Positions 1 through 11,215 of a stretch of DNA of 64,000 nucleotides are shown piece by piece. The notes under the pieces are model-generated. The model made no database searches, was not told the DNA's origin, and saw nothing but the letters and a program-made list of their open reading frames with translations. Source of the DNA: Ampullaceana balthica (taxonomy: Eukaryota > Mollusca > Gastropoda > Lymnaeidae); contig CALYLW010000425.1 in the NCBI GenBank assembly GCA_944989445.1, forward strand, positions 248,001-312,000, given 5' to 3'. How positions within the stretch are numbered: the first letter of the stretch is position 1; every line of letters begins with the position of its first letter. The translations under genes were made by a program, and so were the position numbers.

Positions 1-375
1 GTCTTCGAAACCACTTGAACATTCTTCCATTAACTTTCCTTCTGCACCTTGGATGGCGAAATTGCTGAGCTTATTTAGGTTTGTAAGAAATCCAAATTTC
101 TCATGGATGTATTTAAATGCGCCTAATCGATGTTGTAGGGCTTAAGAAAGTTTGTCAATGATTACCAGAAATACCTCAACCTTGAATTTTTGTCTCGGTG
201 AGAATACTGTTTTGGTGATGTCCCTTTATCAAACTGACACACTCTCTTTTTTTTAATAGCATTGAAGATTGCTTTTACTATTTTTTTTTAACCACGGACT
301 TGTCATTTCCTTTGTCTTCATAGGAATCAAATTAAGAATGCTGTCTTTTAACAAACTCAATGAGAGACTTCCTTT

Positions 376-803
376 TTAAAATTGTTTCCAAATTTCAATT
401 AAAATAGCGACTCCCAGTTGTTCAAGTTCCTTTAGAAATCCTTCTGCTTCAAGTCGACAGTCATGTGGCTGATTTTCGTTTGTTGCTAATTCTTCCATTG
501 CGGCGATATTCTCATGGTATGAGTTATTAACAGACCTTACAGCATCAGTCTGACCATCTTGTGTCAGACAAAGGTTTGTAACATGTATCAATTTCATGTG
601 TTTTCGAAGTACCTGTCAACGATGAGTAGATGCAAGAAGCCGGGTATAAAGATTTTGCAGAAGACAAAATATCTGACTGCAGCAGGGCAACCTGCTGCAC
701 TTTCCCCAACCAAATCAATGGAATGAGCTATGCACGGCACATAATGAGCAACACTGCACTTCTCATGAAGAAGAACCTGGTTTCCATTATACTTCCTACT
801 CAC
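376..803 (-). pseudogene. hAT (ZMYM1-like/DUF4371-type) transposase remnant
   Basis: Two minus-strand fragments in different frames read in order as one transposase. At 594-803 comes a block with MSRKYNGNQ, then HYVPCIAHSIDLVG, matching the 'SGKYNG...CAAHSLNLVG' block of ZMYM1-like hAT proteins. At 376-597 comes a block with the pattern 'TQDGQTDAVRSVNNSYHEN', matching the 'TRWSAR.DAV..L...Y..I' block. A frameshift between them and the loss of the Trp-Ser pair show decay. The same two blocks occur in the copy at 50425-50960. The family assignment is from motif memory, not a search. Confidence 0.65.
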
Positions 804-964
804 ATTTGCAACATTGCCATAAGACTGGCCAAGACATTTTCAGGGATTCATACAAACATTTGCCTGCATCTTTCTTATACACTATAATAAATTTGTGGGA
901 CCTTAAATTATTGGGGGCACCTGGATTTAGCCCGTTCAGCCCCCTCCCTTTTAATCCACCATAG

Positions 965-1351
965 GGGGACGGGGTCACGCATCTGTGACGATGTGTGACG
1001 AGGGGGAGGGAGGGTGTGTTTTAAAAATGTGACGTCACATAAAAAAGGCGCAACTTTAAAAAAATAGTTCCACTTAAATATTTGATTGTTTACAATTTAT
1101 TTAATGACGTTTTCAATGGCTTCACACGTGTTACGATATTAGAGTGCAGACGTACCCTAAATACATATTTAAAGGGAAAAAAAATAATTTGCAACATGCT
1201 AATTTTTTATTTAGAAAATACGGCTTGCGGTCAAAGCTTTGTTACGTCATATCGTAAAAGAAGGGGTGGGGGTCTAAGTTTTTGTGACAAAGTATGACGC
1301 TGGGGGAGGGTGGGGTAAAAATCGGCAACCTCGCGTGACGTCATTTATGGA
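965..1351. repeat. Dispersed module with GTGACGTCA ends, copy 1
   Basis: A roughly 390-bp module inside the hAT element. It begins near 'cgcatctgtgacgatgtg' and ends near 'gcgtgacgtcatttatgg'. The same module recurs inside an unrelated hAT at 17351-17710 and, split by another insertion, inside the hAT at 49388-51587. It contains GTGACGTCAC near one end and CGTGACGTCAT near the other. Recurrence in different host elements suggests a MITE of its own. I found no target duplication here. Confidence 0.5.
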
Positions 1352-1430
1352 CGGCCCCTTCAGTCGTGAAAGGGTGACATCATGAGCTATCGCCCCGGGT
1401 GACACCAACCCTAGCGACGCCTCTGCACCT

Positions 1431-2560
1431 AATGTAATTACTGAATATGAAGACCCAATGTCATTACTGAATGTGAACACACAATGTAATTACTGAATGT
1501 GAACACACAATGTAATTACTGAATGTGAACACCCAATGTAATTACTGAATGTGAAAACACAATGTAATTACTGAATGTGAACACCCAATGTAATTACTGA
1601 ATGTGAACACCCAATGTAATGACTGAATGTGAACACCCAATGTAATTACTGAATGTGAACACCCAATGTAATTAATGAATGTGAACACGCAATGTAATGA
1701 CTGAATGTGAACACCCACTGTAATTACTGAATGTGAACACCCAATGTAATGACTGAATGTGAACACCCAATGTAATTACTGAATGTGAACACCCAATGTA
1801 ATTAATGAATGTGAACACACAATGTAATTAATGAATGTGAACACGCAATGTAATTACTGAATGTGAACACCCAACGTAATGACTGAATGTGAACACCCAA
1901 TGTAATTACTGAATGTGAACACCCAATGTAATGACTGAATGTGAACACCCAATGTAATTACTGAATGTGAACACCCAATGTAATAACTGAATGTGAACAC
2001 GCAATGTAATGACTGAATGTGAACACCCAATGTAATTACTGAATGTGAACACCCAATGTAATGACTGAATGTGAACACCCAATGTAATGACTGAATGTGA
2101 ACACCCAATGTAATGACTGAATGTGAACACCCAATGTAATTACTGAATGTGAACACCCATGTAATTACTGAATGTGAACATCTAATGTAATTACTGAATG
2201 TGAACACCCAATGTAATTACTGAATGTGAACACCCGATGTAATTACTGAATGTGAACATCCAATGTAATGACTGAATGTGAACACCCAATGTAATTACTG
2301 AATGTGAACACCCAATGTAATTAATGAATGTGAACACCCAATGGAATGACTGAATGTGAACACCCAATGTAATTACTGAATGTGAACACCCAATGTAATT
2401 ACTGAATGTGAACACCCAATGTAATGACTGAATGTGAACACCCAATGTAATTACTGAATGTGAACACCCAATGTAATTACTGAATGTGAACACCCAATGG
2501 GATTACTGAATGTGAACACCCAATGTAATGACTGAATGTGAACACTCAATGCTGTCACTT
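1431..2560. repeat. 26-bp satellite array, about 43 copies
   Basis: Head-to-tail copies of the 26-bp unit aatgtaattactgaatgtga + acaccc, differing by single substitutions (ttactg/tgactg/ttaatg; cccaatg/cacaatg). The long minus-strand open frames here are a by-product of the repeat and have no codon structure of their own. A degraded edge lies near 2550-2580. Confidence 0.95.
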
Positions 2561-3650
2561 AGTGTTAACACCGAATCCTATGAATATATATGACTATGAA
2601 ATATTGTATGAGCCCGTGACGTAATAAACACTGACACTCTATGATATAACTCACCCAGTATCACAAGATCCGATTAAGGAAAACACAAAAATTATGGCAT
2701 TACTATCCCATTATGCGAAACCTTTTTGTCAACTGCAAGAATATCACCTGTAACACAATTCACATGGAGACAGTAGCATGTCTCACCACGCACCTGAGAA
2801 AGGTAAAACAACAACAAAGTTTACATACACTTACAAGGCTGACACATTAAGAACTAGGATTGGGGTAAATATTGCTCTTTTGTGTAGAGTTTCATCTGAT
2901 GGACCGTCCCTTTAAACAGCGGAGTTATGGTGGCTTGAGACGATGGACTGTGTGTCATTACTAGACTATTTACTCTGTTGTAGTAGTGCAGACTGAGGTG
3001 GGGGGTGCTTATAGTTTATGAGAACAACTTAAGTAAAGTTCTCAGAGGAACCACGCTTGTTGGCTGCATCAGTTATAGAAGAAGAATAAATGTGGTGTAT
3101 GTCCTGTTATTTATAGAGCAAAAATACATGTGGTGTATATCTTGTTCTTTATAGAATAATAAATGTTGTGTATATCATGTGATTTATAAATCAAGAATAA
3201 ATGAAGTGCATATTTTGTTCTTTATAGGACAAGAATACATATGGTATATACAGAATGATGTACAGAAAGAAATAAATGTATTGTATATCTAGTTATTTAT
3301 TGAACAAGAAAAAATGTGGTGTTATCTTCTTATTCATAGAACAAGAACAAATGTGTATACATTTTCAGTAATAACACAAATCAACATTTTAAAAGCAATC
3401 ACATCAAGGAATTATCTATCCAACAAGATACTAACATTCAAAAGTATTGGATTAGTGGCGAAAATTACATCAATTCATGCAGTCCTGAGTCCAGATTTAC
3501 TCCCCTTCCCCACATCACACACACACACAAAAGCAACTCCCCCAGCACATTTAAATATATAGTTGAAAGCATACATTGTATCAAATAATGTCGTCTGGTC
3601 ACTTATATCTGGACAATAAATATTCGTGCCTGCTGCTTGAGACTGAGCCC
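2561..3650. other. Non-coding spacer with degenerate repeats
   Basis: No gene is supported. Between about 3085 and 3350 there are diverged copies of a roughly 50-bp unit containing 'atgtggtgtatatcttgtt' and 'ctttatagaacaagaataa'. The rest is AT-rich unique-looking sequence with a short (CA)n run at 3518-3530. Confidence 0.5.
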
Positions 3651-3912
3651 AGAACATGACCTAAACTGACCTGTCCAGAACATGACCTAAACTGACCTGT
3701 CCAGAACATGACCTAAACTGACCTGTCCAGAACATGACCTAAACTGACCTGTCCAGAACATGACCTAAACTGACCTGTCCAGAACATGACCTAAACTGAC
3801 CTGTCCAGAACATGACCTAAACTGACCTGTCCAGAACATGACCTAAACTGACCTGTCCAGAACATGACCTAAACTGACCAGTCCAGAACATGACCTAAAC
3901 TGACCTGTCCTG
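3651..3912. repeat. 26-bp tandem array, about 10 copies
   Basis: Near-perfect copies of the 26-bp unit cagaacatgacctaaactga + cctgtc. The unit length equals that of the satellite at 1431-2560, but the sequence is unrelated. Copies are almost identical, suggesting recent expansion. Confidence 0.95.
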
Positions 3913-4030
3913 CTTCTTAATATTCCCGCTAAATTATAGGAAATATTGACACCACATATTATCCCTACTTTTGGTCCCTTAATGTGCTTAAAAATTTGTC
4001 TCCATATATTGTTGTTACAGTTTTCCCCCA

Positions 4031-4584
4031 CAGCAGAAAAAGAATGGCATCCAATGGACCTTGTGGGATCAACTTGATGATCTTGACTTTGCTGATGATC
4101 TTGCCCTTCTTGCACATACCCAACAACAGATGCAGGAGAAAACAAACATTGTCGTAGCCACTTCTGCTAGCATGGGTCTCAACATACACAAAGGGAAGAG
4201 TAAAATCCTCAAGGTTAATGCCACCAGTACATCACCCATTATGCTTGAAGGAGAAGCCCTTGAGGAGGTGGACAGTTTTGTTTACCTTGGCAGCGTGATA
4301 GATAAACAAGGTGGTACAGATGCTGACGTTAAAATAAGGATAGGAAAAGCAAGAGCAGCCTTCCAACAACTCAAGAATTTTTGGGTCCCCAACAACTTAG
4401 GCAGCAAGTTAAAAGTAAGGATTTTTAACGCTATGGTGAAAGCTCTGCTGCTATATGGAGCCGAGACATGGAGAACAACGGCCGTAAACCTGACCAGAAT
4501 CCAGTCCTTCATCAACAATTGTCTAAGAAGGATTCTCAGAATTCACTGGCCGGACAAAATCAGCAACCGGGAACAGACCACGGC
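4031..4584 (+). pseudogene. RTE-like non-LTR reverse transcriptase fragment
   Basis: An open stretch translates to the palm and thumb of a non-LTR reverse transcriptase. It shows 'LDDLDFADDLALLAHT' with the catalytic FADD motif C, 'YLGSVIDKQGG' downstream and 'LLLYGAETW' near the end, the layout of RTE-clade LINEs. The N-terminal endonuclease and fingers are missing, and the 3' end runs into a SINE fragment at about 4590, so this is a truncated dead copy. It is clearly different from the other LINE family in the window, which has FADDC and SSVWDP. Confidence 0.75.
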
Positions 4585-4589
4585 TATAG

Positions 4590-4740
4590 GCGTTCCTCGC
4601 ATTACCCAGCCGCCTTTATTTCCCTAACTAGTGTTAGGTACCCATTTGAAGCTGTGTGGACTCCGGAACGCCCTTGTCCCCGGGAACAAATCCTTGCCTT
4701 CACATGGATTCGAACCCGTGACCATCGGTTTATTCCTGGC
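4590..4740 (-). mobile_element. tRNA-derived SINE fragment
   Basis: On the minus strand this reads through a B-box-like 'ggttcgaatccatgtgaagg', then the SINE body ending at 'gggtaatgcgaggaacgcc'. It aligns end to end with part of the SINE at 18884-19168. Both the 5' head and the 3' tail are missing. Confidence 0.7.
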
Positions 4741-4800
4741 ACAATTAAAGATTATTCTATTTACTTTGCTAACCAATCCATCATTTAATAAATTTAAATA

Positions 4801-6375
4801 AAATAGAAGAAATAGGTAACATAACTGTAGGCGAGATATGTATACAAACACTCCTAAAAAAATTAAAAATAAACGAAGCTACTGGTACAGATGAATTGCC
4901 TGCAAGTTTATTCAAAGAACTAAGCAATGAACTGTCCCCAATCCTTGTACATAGTTCTTTTTAAGCCTCTTTAAATCAGGGTGAAGTGCCCCAGGATTGG
5001 AAATTAACTGACGTAATTCCCCTATTTAAGAAAGGTGATAAATCAGACCCTGGTAATTACAGAGCTGTATCACTTACTAGTATCCCCAGTAAATTATTAT
5101 CCCATAGAATAGTTAACCACCTAGACAAATATGATGTCTATGCCCACATCAACACGGCTTTAGAAAAAAACAGATCATGTGAAACACAATTAATTGTTTT
5201 AATAGATGATCTGTCAAAATGCTTAGACAATAATAATCAAATAGATACAATATTACTAGACTTCTCAAAAGTATTGGAAAAAGCTCATTATCTTTAGTTT
5301 ACTCAAAAAACTTAACTACTTTGGAATCTGAGGTTCCTTACATCATTGGATCCAAGACTTCCTTTTGGTAGAGAGCAAACGGCAATAATTAATGGATATA
5401 AATCAGCACCAATAAAGGTTAACTCAGGAGTTCCACAAGGAACTGTGCTAGGTTACCTACTCTTTTTAATTTATATAAATGATTTATCCAACAACATCTC
5501 AACAGGAACAAAAGTTAGGTTATTTGCTGATGATTGTATAATCTATAGAACAATTAAATTCGAACAAGATAGCACAATCTTACAAAAAGACTTAGATGAA
5601 TTGATAAAATTGGAAACAACATGGAGTATGTCTTTCCACCAAGAAAAGTGTCAACTGTTAAGAGTAGCAAAGAAAAAAGAAACAAATACATTCAAAATAT
5701 TTCATTAATGGAAAAGAACTAGCCCAAACTAAAGATCCAAAATACTTAGGAGTCTTAATAAATGAGAAACTATCATGGAATCCCCATGTCAATGAAGTTA
5801 TTAAAAATTCAAACAAAACCTTTGGCTTTATAAAAAGAAACTTTTACAAATGTAATAGAGGTATAAAACTAAAACGCTACATCACTTTGGTGAGACCTGT
5901 ACTAGAATATGCATCTTCTGTATGGGAACCATCCACCAAAGAAAACATTGATAAATTAGAACACATCAAAAAAAGAGCTGCCAGATTCATTACTGGAGAA
6001 TATTCCAAACTGACAAGAATAACACCATTAGTTAAATCATTAAACCTTGAAACACTAGAGGATAGAAGAAAAAAGAGCAAAGTAGTAATCATGCATAAGA
6101 CAATTAATTCTAATTTAGAAATACAACACAAAGATAACTTAATACAACCCTCAGATAGACATAAGGATACAAATTCCTTTCTTATTCATGAGCAAACACA
6201 TACAAATTCTCATTTTTCCCGTCCGGAATTCAGGCATGGAATGGATTGATGGAGAAACCAGGAAAACCAACACTTTATCAAAATTTAAAACTCTAATGAG
6301 AATGCAGGACTAGACACAACCCATATTATAGGCGTAGGACGCAAACATCTTCTGTATATAATAAGATAAGATCAT
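4801..6375 (+). mobile_element. LINE copy A (Jockey/CR1/L2-group), decayed
   Basis: Broken open frames together give the reverse transcriptase and C-terminal region. At 4986-5297 are 'GEVPQDWKLTDVIPLFKKGD' and 'NYRAVSLTSIPSKLL'; at 5346-5708 'NSGVPQGTVLG' and 'VRLFADDCIIYR' (motif C FADD); at 5887-6249 'RPVLEYASSVWEPSTK' and 'KRAARFITGEYSKLTR'. Stops and frameshifts near 4962, 5297 and 5708 make it a pseudogene. The 3' end carries 'taggacgcaaacatcttctg' and a (gataa)n tail, shared with the other copies and with the SINEs. The 5' part including the endonuclease is missing. The clade label is a judgement from motifs. Confidence 0.85.
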
Positions 6376-7764
6376 GTTTTCATCATACAATATATTATCC
6401 AGATTTTGCAGCTACTAATGAAAGTATAATATTGCATTCCAAATTTAGGGACTCAATAATTCTTCAGAAGACTTAAGACTTATGTCAACATACAACAACA
6501 TATTCTTCAATGTCACTCAAGAATATTTTGAAGATGAAAAGTAATTAATGAAACGTGCTAACCTTCTGGTCTTCCAAAACAACGACACCAAATATTCGCA
6601 CCAAATATTCTCACTAAATATCCAGGAGAGTTTAGAAGCTGCGCTGACCGAGTGCTTGACTTACTGGGGTACGTCCTCTAAACCTGAGACAGATTCCACA
6701 GTCATGGACGAGATGTCCGCTTGCCGCATTTAAGGCGGGTCGGAAACCATGGCGTAATTGAACAAGGCTCAACTTACCTGCCCGGTGGTCTGGGCGCCAG
6801 ATTACTCGTCTGCGAGTCTGTGACGCCGAGTCCAGGAGAATAGATTTTTAATTTTTGTTTCAAACTAAAATTTTGAGTGACATCAAAGTTCACGATCCTT
6901 TCCTCCCCTCCCCTCTCTCAGATCCCGCCGACACTGAACTGAAAAAACGCGTTGTTTTCGTTAGTGGAATATTATAGGAGACCGAGACGAATTCATTGGA
7001 TTACCCCGTGAAATGGAGGAGATCGTGGGCGTTCCCGTCTTAGAGCCCGAAGGGAAACCTAGCCGCCTCTGTAAGTCCGCTCGCGGCGTGACATTTGAAG
7101 TCGGTTCATAACTCGACCCTTCGTACCTGAATGTTACCCCCCCCCCGAACTCCACCCCCGCCCCTTCCCCTCAGCCACAATTGAAACACCTATGAAAATC
7201 TCGTTGGCTCCGCACAGTAAATTCAAAGTCACTTCTAATTAGCGCTCTCTTTGTGGCTGTATATGCGTTTGTATTCCTAGGCTCTGGTGAATATGCATGT
7301 TAAAATCGTATGTGCCGTTTATGGTGGAGTGGAATTAATAGGTCACGTCTGCTCTATGACCAAGTATGAAATAAGTCATCATAGAAGTCTTGCGTTTTTT
7401 CTTTGTGGCGTGTTCCCATTGAAGAAATTGAGCCTAATTAAATATACATACATGTATGTCTGTATGTAATACAACAAAAGAAAAACATCTTATGTTTATG
7501 AATAATATTAACAAAATGGCGCTCTAGATTCATACTTGGTATTCTCGAACATCAACTCTCAATTCTGGAATTCGGATAAAACAAGATGAACTACTGATGA
7601 CAAAGTCAGAGTCGTTTCTCCGGACCTCCCCTCCCCCACCCCTCATTCTTCTGCCACATGCCCAGCTAAATCAAAACTTCTGCCTTGTCACATGCCCAGT
7701 TACATCAATTTTTCTGGCTGACCAATCTTCAGTTGTAAGAATCTACAATTAAGTTAACCACAAT
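6376..7764. other. Intergenic, with CpG-rich patch at 6750-7110
   Basis: No TE or repeat recognised. The patch at about 6750-7110 is richer in G+C and CpG than its surroundings and contains splice-donor consensus sequences facing outward on both strands (minus strand CAG|GTAAGT at 6778/6777; plus strand CTCT|GTAAGT at 7070/7071). It could be the promoter and first exons of one or two genes. Nothing nearby confirms that. Confidence 0.35.
7013..7070 (+). CDS. Candidate first coding exon, unknown gene
   Basis: An ATG in good context (gaaATGG) opens 19 codons, MEEIVGVPVLEPEGKPSRL, plus one nucleotide, followed at once by a perfect GTAAGT donor. It lies in the CpG-rich patch. I do not recognise the protein and found no matching second exon, so this may be chance. 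Transcript data would settle it. Confidence 0.2.
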
Positions 7765-8492
7765 ACGGGGCACAATAATCGAGTGGCATGCAGAAGTTAA
7801 CCACAATAAGGGGCACAATGGTCGAGTGGCATGCAAGGAGTTAACCACAATAAGGGGCACAATGGTCGAGTGGCATGCAGGGAATTGTTCCCAGTCCAAG
7901 GGTGTCCCTGAGTCGGGGCTGGGTAATGCGTGGAACCCTCATAGCGTGGTCTGTGAACGCTGCACCACTTGCCAACAGACCGGCATGGCCTGTGAACGCT
8001 GCACCACTTGCCAACAGACCGGCATGATCTGTGAACGCTGCACCACTTGCAACAGACCGGCATGCATGGTCTGTGAACGCTGCACCACTTGCCACCAGAC
8101 CGGCATGGTCTGTGAACGCTGCACCACTTGCCAACAGACCGGGTTGGTCTGTGAACGCTGCACCACTTGCCAACAGACCGGCATGGTCTGTGAACGCTGC
8201 ACCACTTGCCAACAGACCGGCATGGTCTGTGAACGCTGCACCACTTGCCAACAGACCGGCATGGCCTGTGAACGCTGCATCACTTGCCAACAGACCGGCA
8301 TGGTCTGTGAACGCTGCACCACTTGCCACCAGACCGGCATGGTCTGTGAGCGCTGCACCACTTGCCAACAGACCGGCATGGTCTGTGAGCGCTGCACCAC
8401 TTGCCACCAGACCGGCATGGTCTGTGAGCGCTGCACCACTTGCCAACAGACCGGCATGGCCAGTGGACGCAATTATCTTCTGTATAGATAAG
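7765..8492 (+). mobile_element. SINE copy with internal minisatellite expansions
   Basis: The order of SINE parts is preserved: a tRNA-like head fragment (caatggtcgagtggcatgc), the body 'gtgtccctgagtcggggctg' and 'gggtaatgcgtggaaccctc', and the tail 'ggacgcaattatcttctgta' leading to gataag. Two parts have been amplified. The head (about 44 bp, from 'gttaaccacaataaggggca') is present about three times at 7753-7880, and a 39-bp part of the body is present about 13 times at 7950-8460. Compare the unexpanded copy at 18884-19168. Confidence 0.8.
7950..8460. repeat. 39-bp minisatellite grown from SINE body
   Basis: About 13 copies of the 39-bp unit ggtctgtgaacgctgcacca + cttgccaacagaccggcat. The unit is bounded by the short inverted pair GGTCTGT/ACAGACC. 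Because 39 is divisible by three, several frames stay open on both strands; one plus-strand frame reads VCERCTTCQQTGM repeatedly. These frames most likely result from the repeat rather than being genes. Confidence 0.95.
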
Positions 8493-8584
8493 TCAAGAAC
8501 ATCATACAAGTAAATTATAAAGGGTCAATATCTAGAGGTATATACATATATACATTTCATACATTTGTCACGTCCAAGAAACGT

Positions 8585-8785
8585 TAAGGGTCCACTTTGG
8601 GTTCATGGTAACTAGGCCAATTAGAATGACTTAATTAAGGGTTCACTTTGGGTTCATGATGAGACCAATTAGAATGACTTAATTAAGGGTTCACTTTGGG
8701 TTCATGATGAGACCAATTAGAATGACTTAATTAAGGGTTCACTTTAGGTTCATGATGAGACAAATTAGAATGACTTAAGTGAAAA
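8585..8785. repeat. 48-bp tandem array, about 4 copies
   Basis: Unit aattaagggttcactttggg + ttcatgatgagaccaattag + aatgactt, with the first copy diverged (gttcatggtaactaggcc). Confidence 0.9.
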
Positions 8786-8908
8786 TTCTTGTCAAATTCT
8801 GTGTAAACGTCTGCTAATCAAAGTGTCTTCTGATTAATTGCCACACACGCCCAACTCTGTGAGTTTAATGATTTATCGCCAATAACGAAATTATTTTCTA
8901 TAAGTTCA

Positions 8909-9256
8909 AGCAGAGGATCTTACCCTGTTTCTCTTGGGGTGCCTGATGGAAGCACTTGAGATAACAATCAGAGGATCTTACCCTGTTTCTCTTGGGTTGC
9001 CTGATGGAAGCACTTGAGATAACAATCAGAGGATCTTACCCTGTTTCTCTTGGGTTGCCTGATGGAAGCACTTGAGATAACAATCAGAGGATCTTACCCT
9101 GTTTCTCTTGGGGTGCCTGATGGAAGCACTTGAGATAACAATCAGAGGATCTTACCCTGTTTCTCTTGGGTTGCCTGATGGAAGCACTTGAGATAACAAT
9201 CAGAGGATCTTACCCTGTTTCTCTTGGGTTGCCTGATGGAAGCACTTGAGATAACC
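8909..9256. repeat. 58-bp tandem array, 6 copies
   Basis: Unit begins atcagaggatcttaccctgt and ends cttgagataaca; copies differ mainly at ttgggGtgcc/ttgggTtgcc. The flank at 9257-9305 contains 'tttgggaaccactg', which resembles a hAT terminus, so the array may have grown inside an old element. Confidence 0.9.
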
Positions 9257-9599
9257 AAGCGAAACCATTGGGGCACTGAGGAAATATTTGGGAACCACTG
9301 CTCCAGACTTATAAGACGTAGCTGCTCTTCCATAGCTGGCTGACTATTATTGCCTGATTATGGCTGTCTGACTATAGCTGATATATCAATACTCACATCT
9401 CTTTAAAAGAAACTAAAAAGATGCTGGTTTTGGTGTGGGGGGGGGTCCTGTCCTAGATCATGTTTCCAGGTCAAAGGCCAGAAACCCGGGCAGATGAAAA
9501 GTGAGGGTGATCACAAACCACGCTCTTGTGTCATCAGAGTCATAAACAGACCATCAGTGGCATCGGCGATCAGCATCAGACAACACTCATGGAGGCAGC

Positions 9600-9756
9600 A
9601 ACACCAGAGGCCATGATGACGTCAGTGTTTGCAAGAGTTTCTTCCCTGCAGTCTCACCGCTTGTCCTTCTGTTGTCAACACCAGAGGCCATGATGACGTC
9701 AGTGTTTGCAAGAGTTTCTTCCCTGCAGTCTCACCGCTTGTCCTTCAGTTGTCAAC
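9600..9756. repeat. 77-bp direct duplication
   Basis: Two almost identical copies of a segment beginning caacaccagaggccatgatg and ending near cttgtccttc. Each contains TGACGTCA. No gene is supported. Confidence 0.85.
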
Positions 9757-11028
9757 AAGGTCGAGTCTCGTCAAGCTATCATGTTTCCTCGTTGTCCTAA
9801 CGGATGACGGAGCGCGTGTCGAGGGCAGAAGCTTGGGGTCAGGACACTAAGGACATTTACAGAAAGCTAGAGGCTTCTAGAAAGTCAGATGTTTTTTCTT
9901 AGATCCGTGGACAGTCAACCCCGTCATTAAAGTAAAGGTGCATCAAAAACAAGTAACATTTCAACTTTTAGTCAAGTTCCACAAAATTATAAAGATTTTT
10001 TAATGAAATTTTTTTACTATCGATAAAAATAGTTATTTAATAAGATTTGCACTGACATGTTAGTAATTTTTTAAAGAAAAAATTCATATTCTTGTACATA
10101 AAAAAAAATATTTTATAATTTACCACTGAACAATAAATATCAAAAAAAAATTGAAATTTTTAAATATAATAAAGAATGTAATGGCATTTTAATTTACGAT
10201 TTTTAAAAAAAGAATATGTATACATATATATTTAATTTATTATTTATATATTTATACATATATATTCAATTTATTATTTATATATATATATTTTTTTTAA
10301 AATATATATATATATATATATATATTTTTAAAAAAATTTGGGGTTAGGGAGGGGGGGATGGCGCACTGAAAAGCACGCAGTACATTGGGAGGAGATACTA
10401 ACCCATGGACCATTATTTCTTGTTGACCGTAACTTGGATACGTTGATTGCGCCACGTCTTGTCAAAGCGAACTCGCCATGGCACAAGGTGCGTGCGCCAA
10501 TCCAGATGAGGGGAAGGGGAGGTTAAAAATTAATATTTATCTAGCTATAAACTACATGTTTTCTTCAAAGTGGCTATAGTGGCCTCCCCTTGGTATCAAA
10601 GTACACCAGAAATTAAAATCACACAATCGGAAGCCCCCCCCCTCCCCATGCTCACTGGTGGTTACTGTACTTCAAAGCGAGGCTAACTCTCCTGTATGCA
10701 GGTGTGAGTGTAAGAAGAGACCAGTGGTTCTCAATAAGATAGGGCTTCAAGGGACTACTCAGGTTTTATCATCGCTGATAGGTACAACGTTTGGGATTTC
10801 TGGCATCTGATCGAAATATATTTAAATTTTTAAAAAAACAAAAAAACTGGGATTGTTTTAATACAAAATTTCATAAAATGACATGAAATGACACAAGTGA
10901 CTTTTACAGAGGATCGTGTCAGGAAACCTCGAGTAGTTTAAAATTATATTTTAAATACAGTATTTTCAAAAATTTAAGATAATTATTACATTTGTGGTTC
11001 GTCCATATTTCTTTCCTTTGCTTACCCA
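9757..11028. other. AT-rich intergenic sequence
   Basis: Low-complexity A/T runs dominate from 9940 to 10340, including a (TA)n stretch at 10300-10325. I see no gene, element end or array in the rest of the stretch. Confidence 0.5.
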
Positions 11029-11215
11029 GAGTGTATGTTTATATTATACACTGTGTATGTTTATATTATACACTGTGTATGTCTACATTATACACAGTGA
11101 ATGTCTATATTATACATAGCGTGTATGTTATATTATACAAAGAGTGTATGCCTATATTATACACAGTGCATGTCTATGTTATACTCGTACATAGAGTGTA
11201 TGTTTATATTATTTA
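11029..11215. repeat. Degenerate tandem array, roughly 22-25 bp unit
   Basis: Repeats of 'gtgtatgtttatattataca' with indels and substitutions. The open plus-strand frame across it is a product of the repeat. Confidence 0.7.

Larger units (their letters stand above)
1..1425 (-). mobile_element. hAT-type DNA transposon, cut by left window edge
   Basis: The right terminus at 1421-1425 reads, on the minus strand, CAGAGGCGTCGCTAGGG, a hAT-like end. It matches the left terminus of the second copy at 49388-51587, which lies in the opposite orientation and has a clean 8-bp target duplication. Transposase remnants lie at 376-803 on the minus strand. The other end is outside the window. The flank at 1426 (cacctaat) runs straight into the 26-bp satellite, so the insertion appears to lie at the edge of, or inside, that array. 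The element is decayed and encodes no complete protein. Confidence 0.75.

Noticed and set aside
1542..2493. Long minus-strand open frames (VFTFSNYIGCSHSVI repeats)
   Set aside because: They lie wholly in the 26-bp satellite; several overlapping frames are open because of the repeat, with no start context or unique sequence.
6770..6850. U1-like snRNA (ACTTACCTG followed by a hairpin and an AATTTTTG Sm-like site)
   Set aside because: The nonamer is simply the complement of a consensus splice donor; the remaining U1 stem-loops and length are missing.
7826..8513. Cys-rich repeat protein and three overlapping frames on both strands
   Set aside because: All derive from the 39-bp SINE minisatellite, whose unit length is a multiple of three. 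Kept as a finding, not as a gene.
10200..10335. Replication origin or matrix-attachment site in the (TA)n tract
   Set aside because: Only low complexity is visible; no further evidence.
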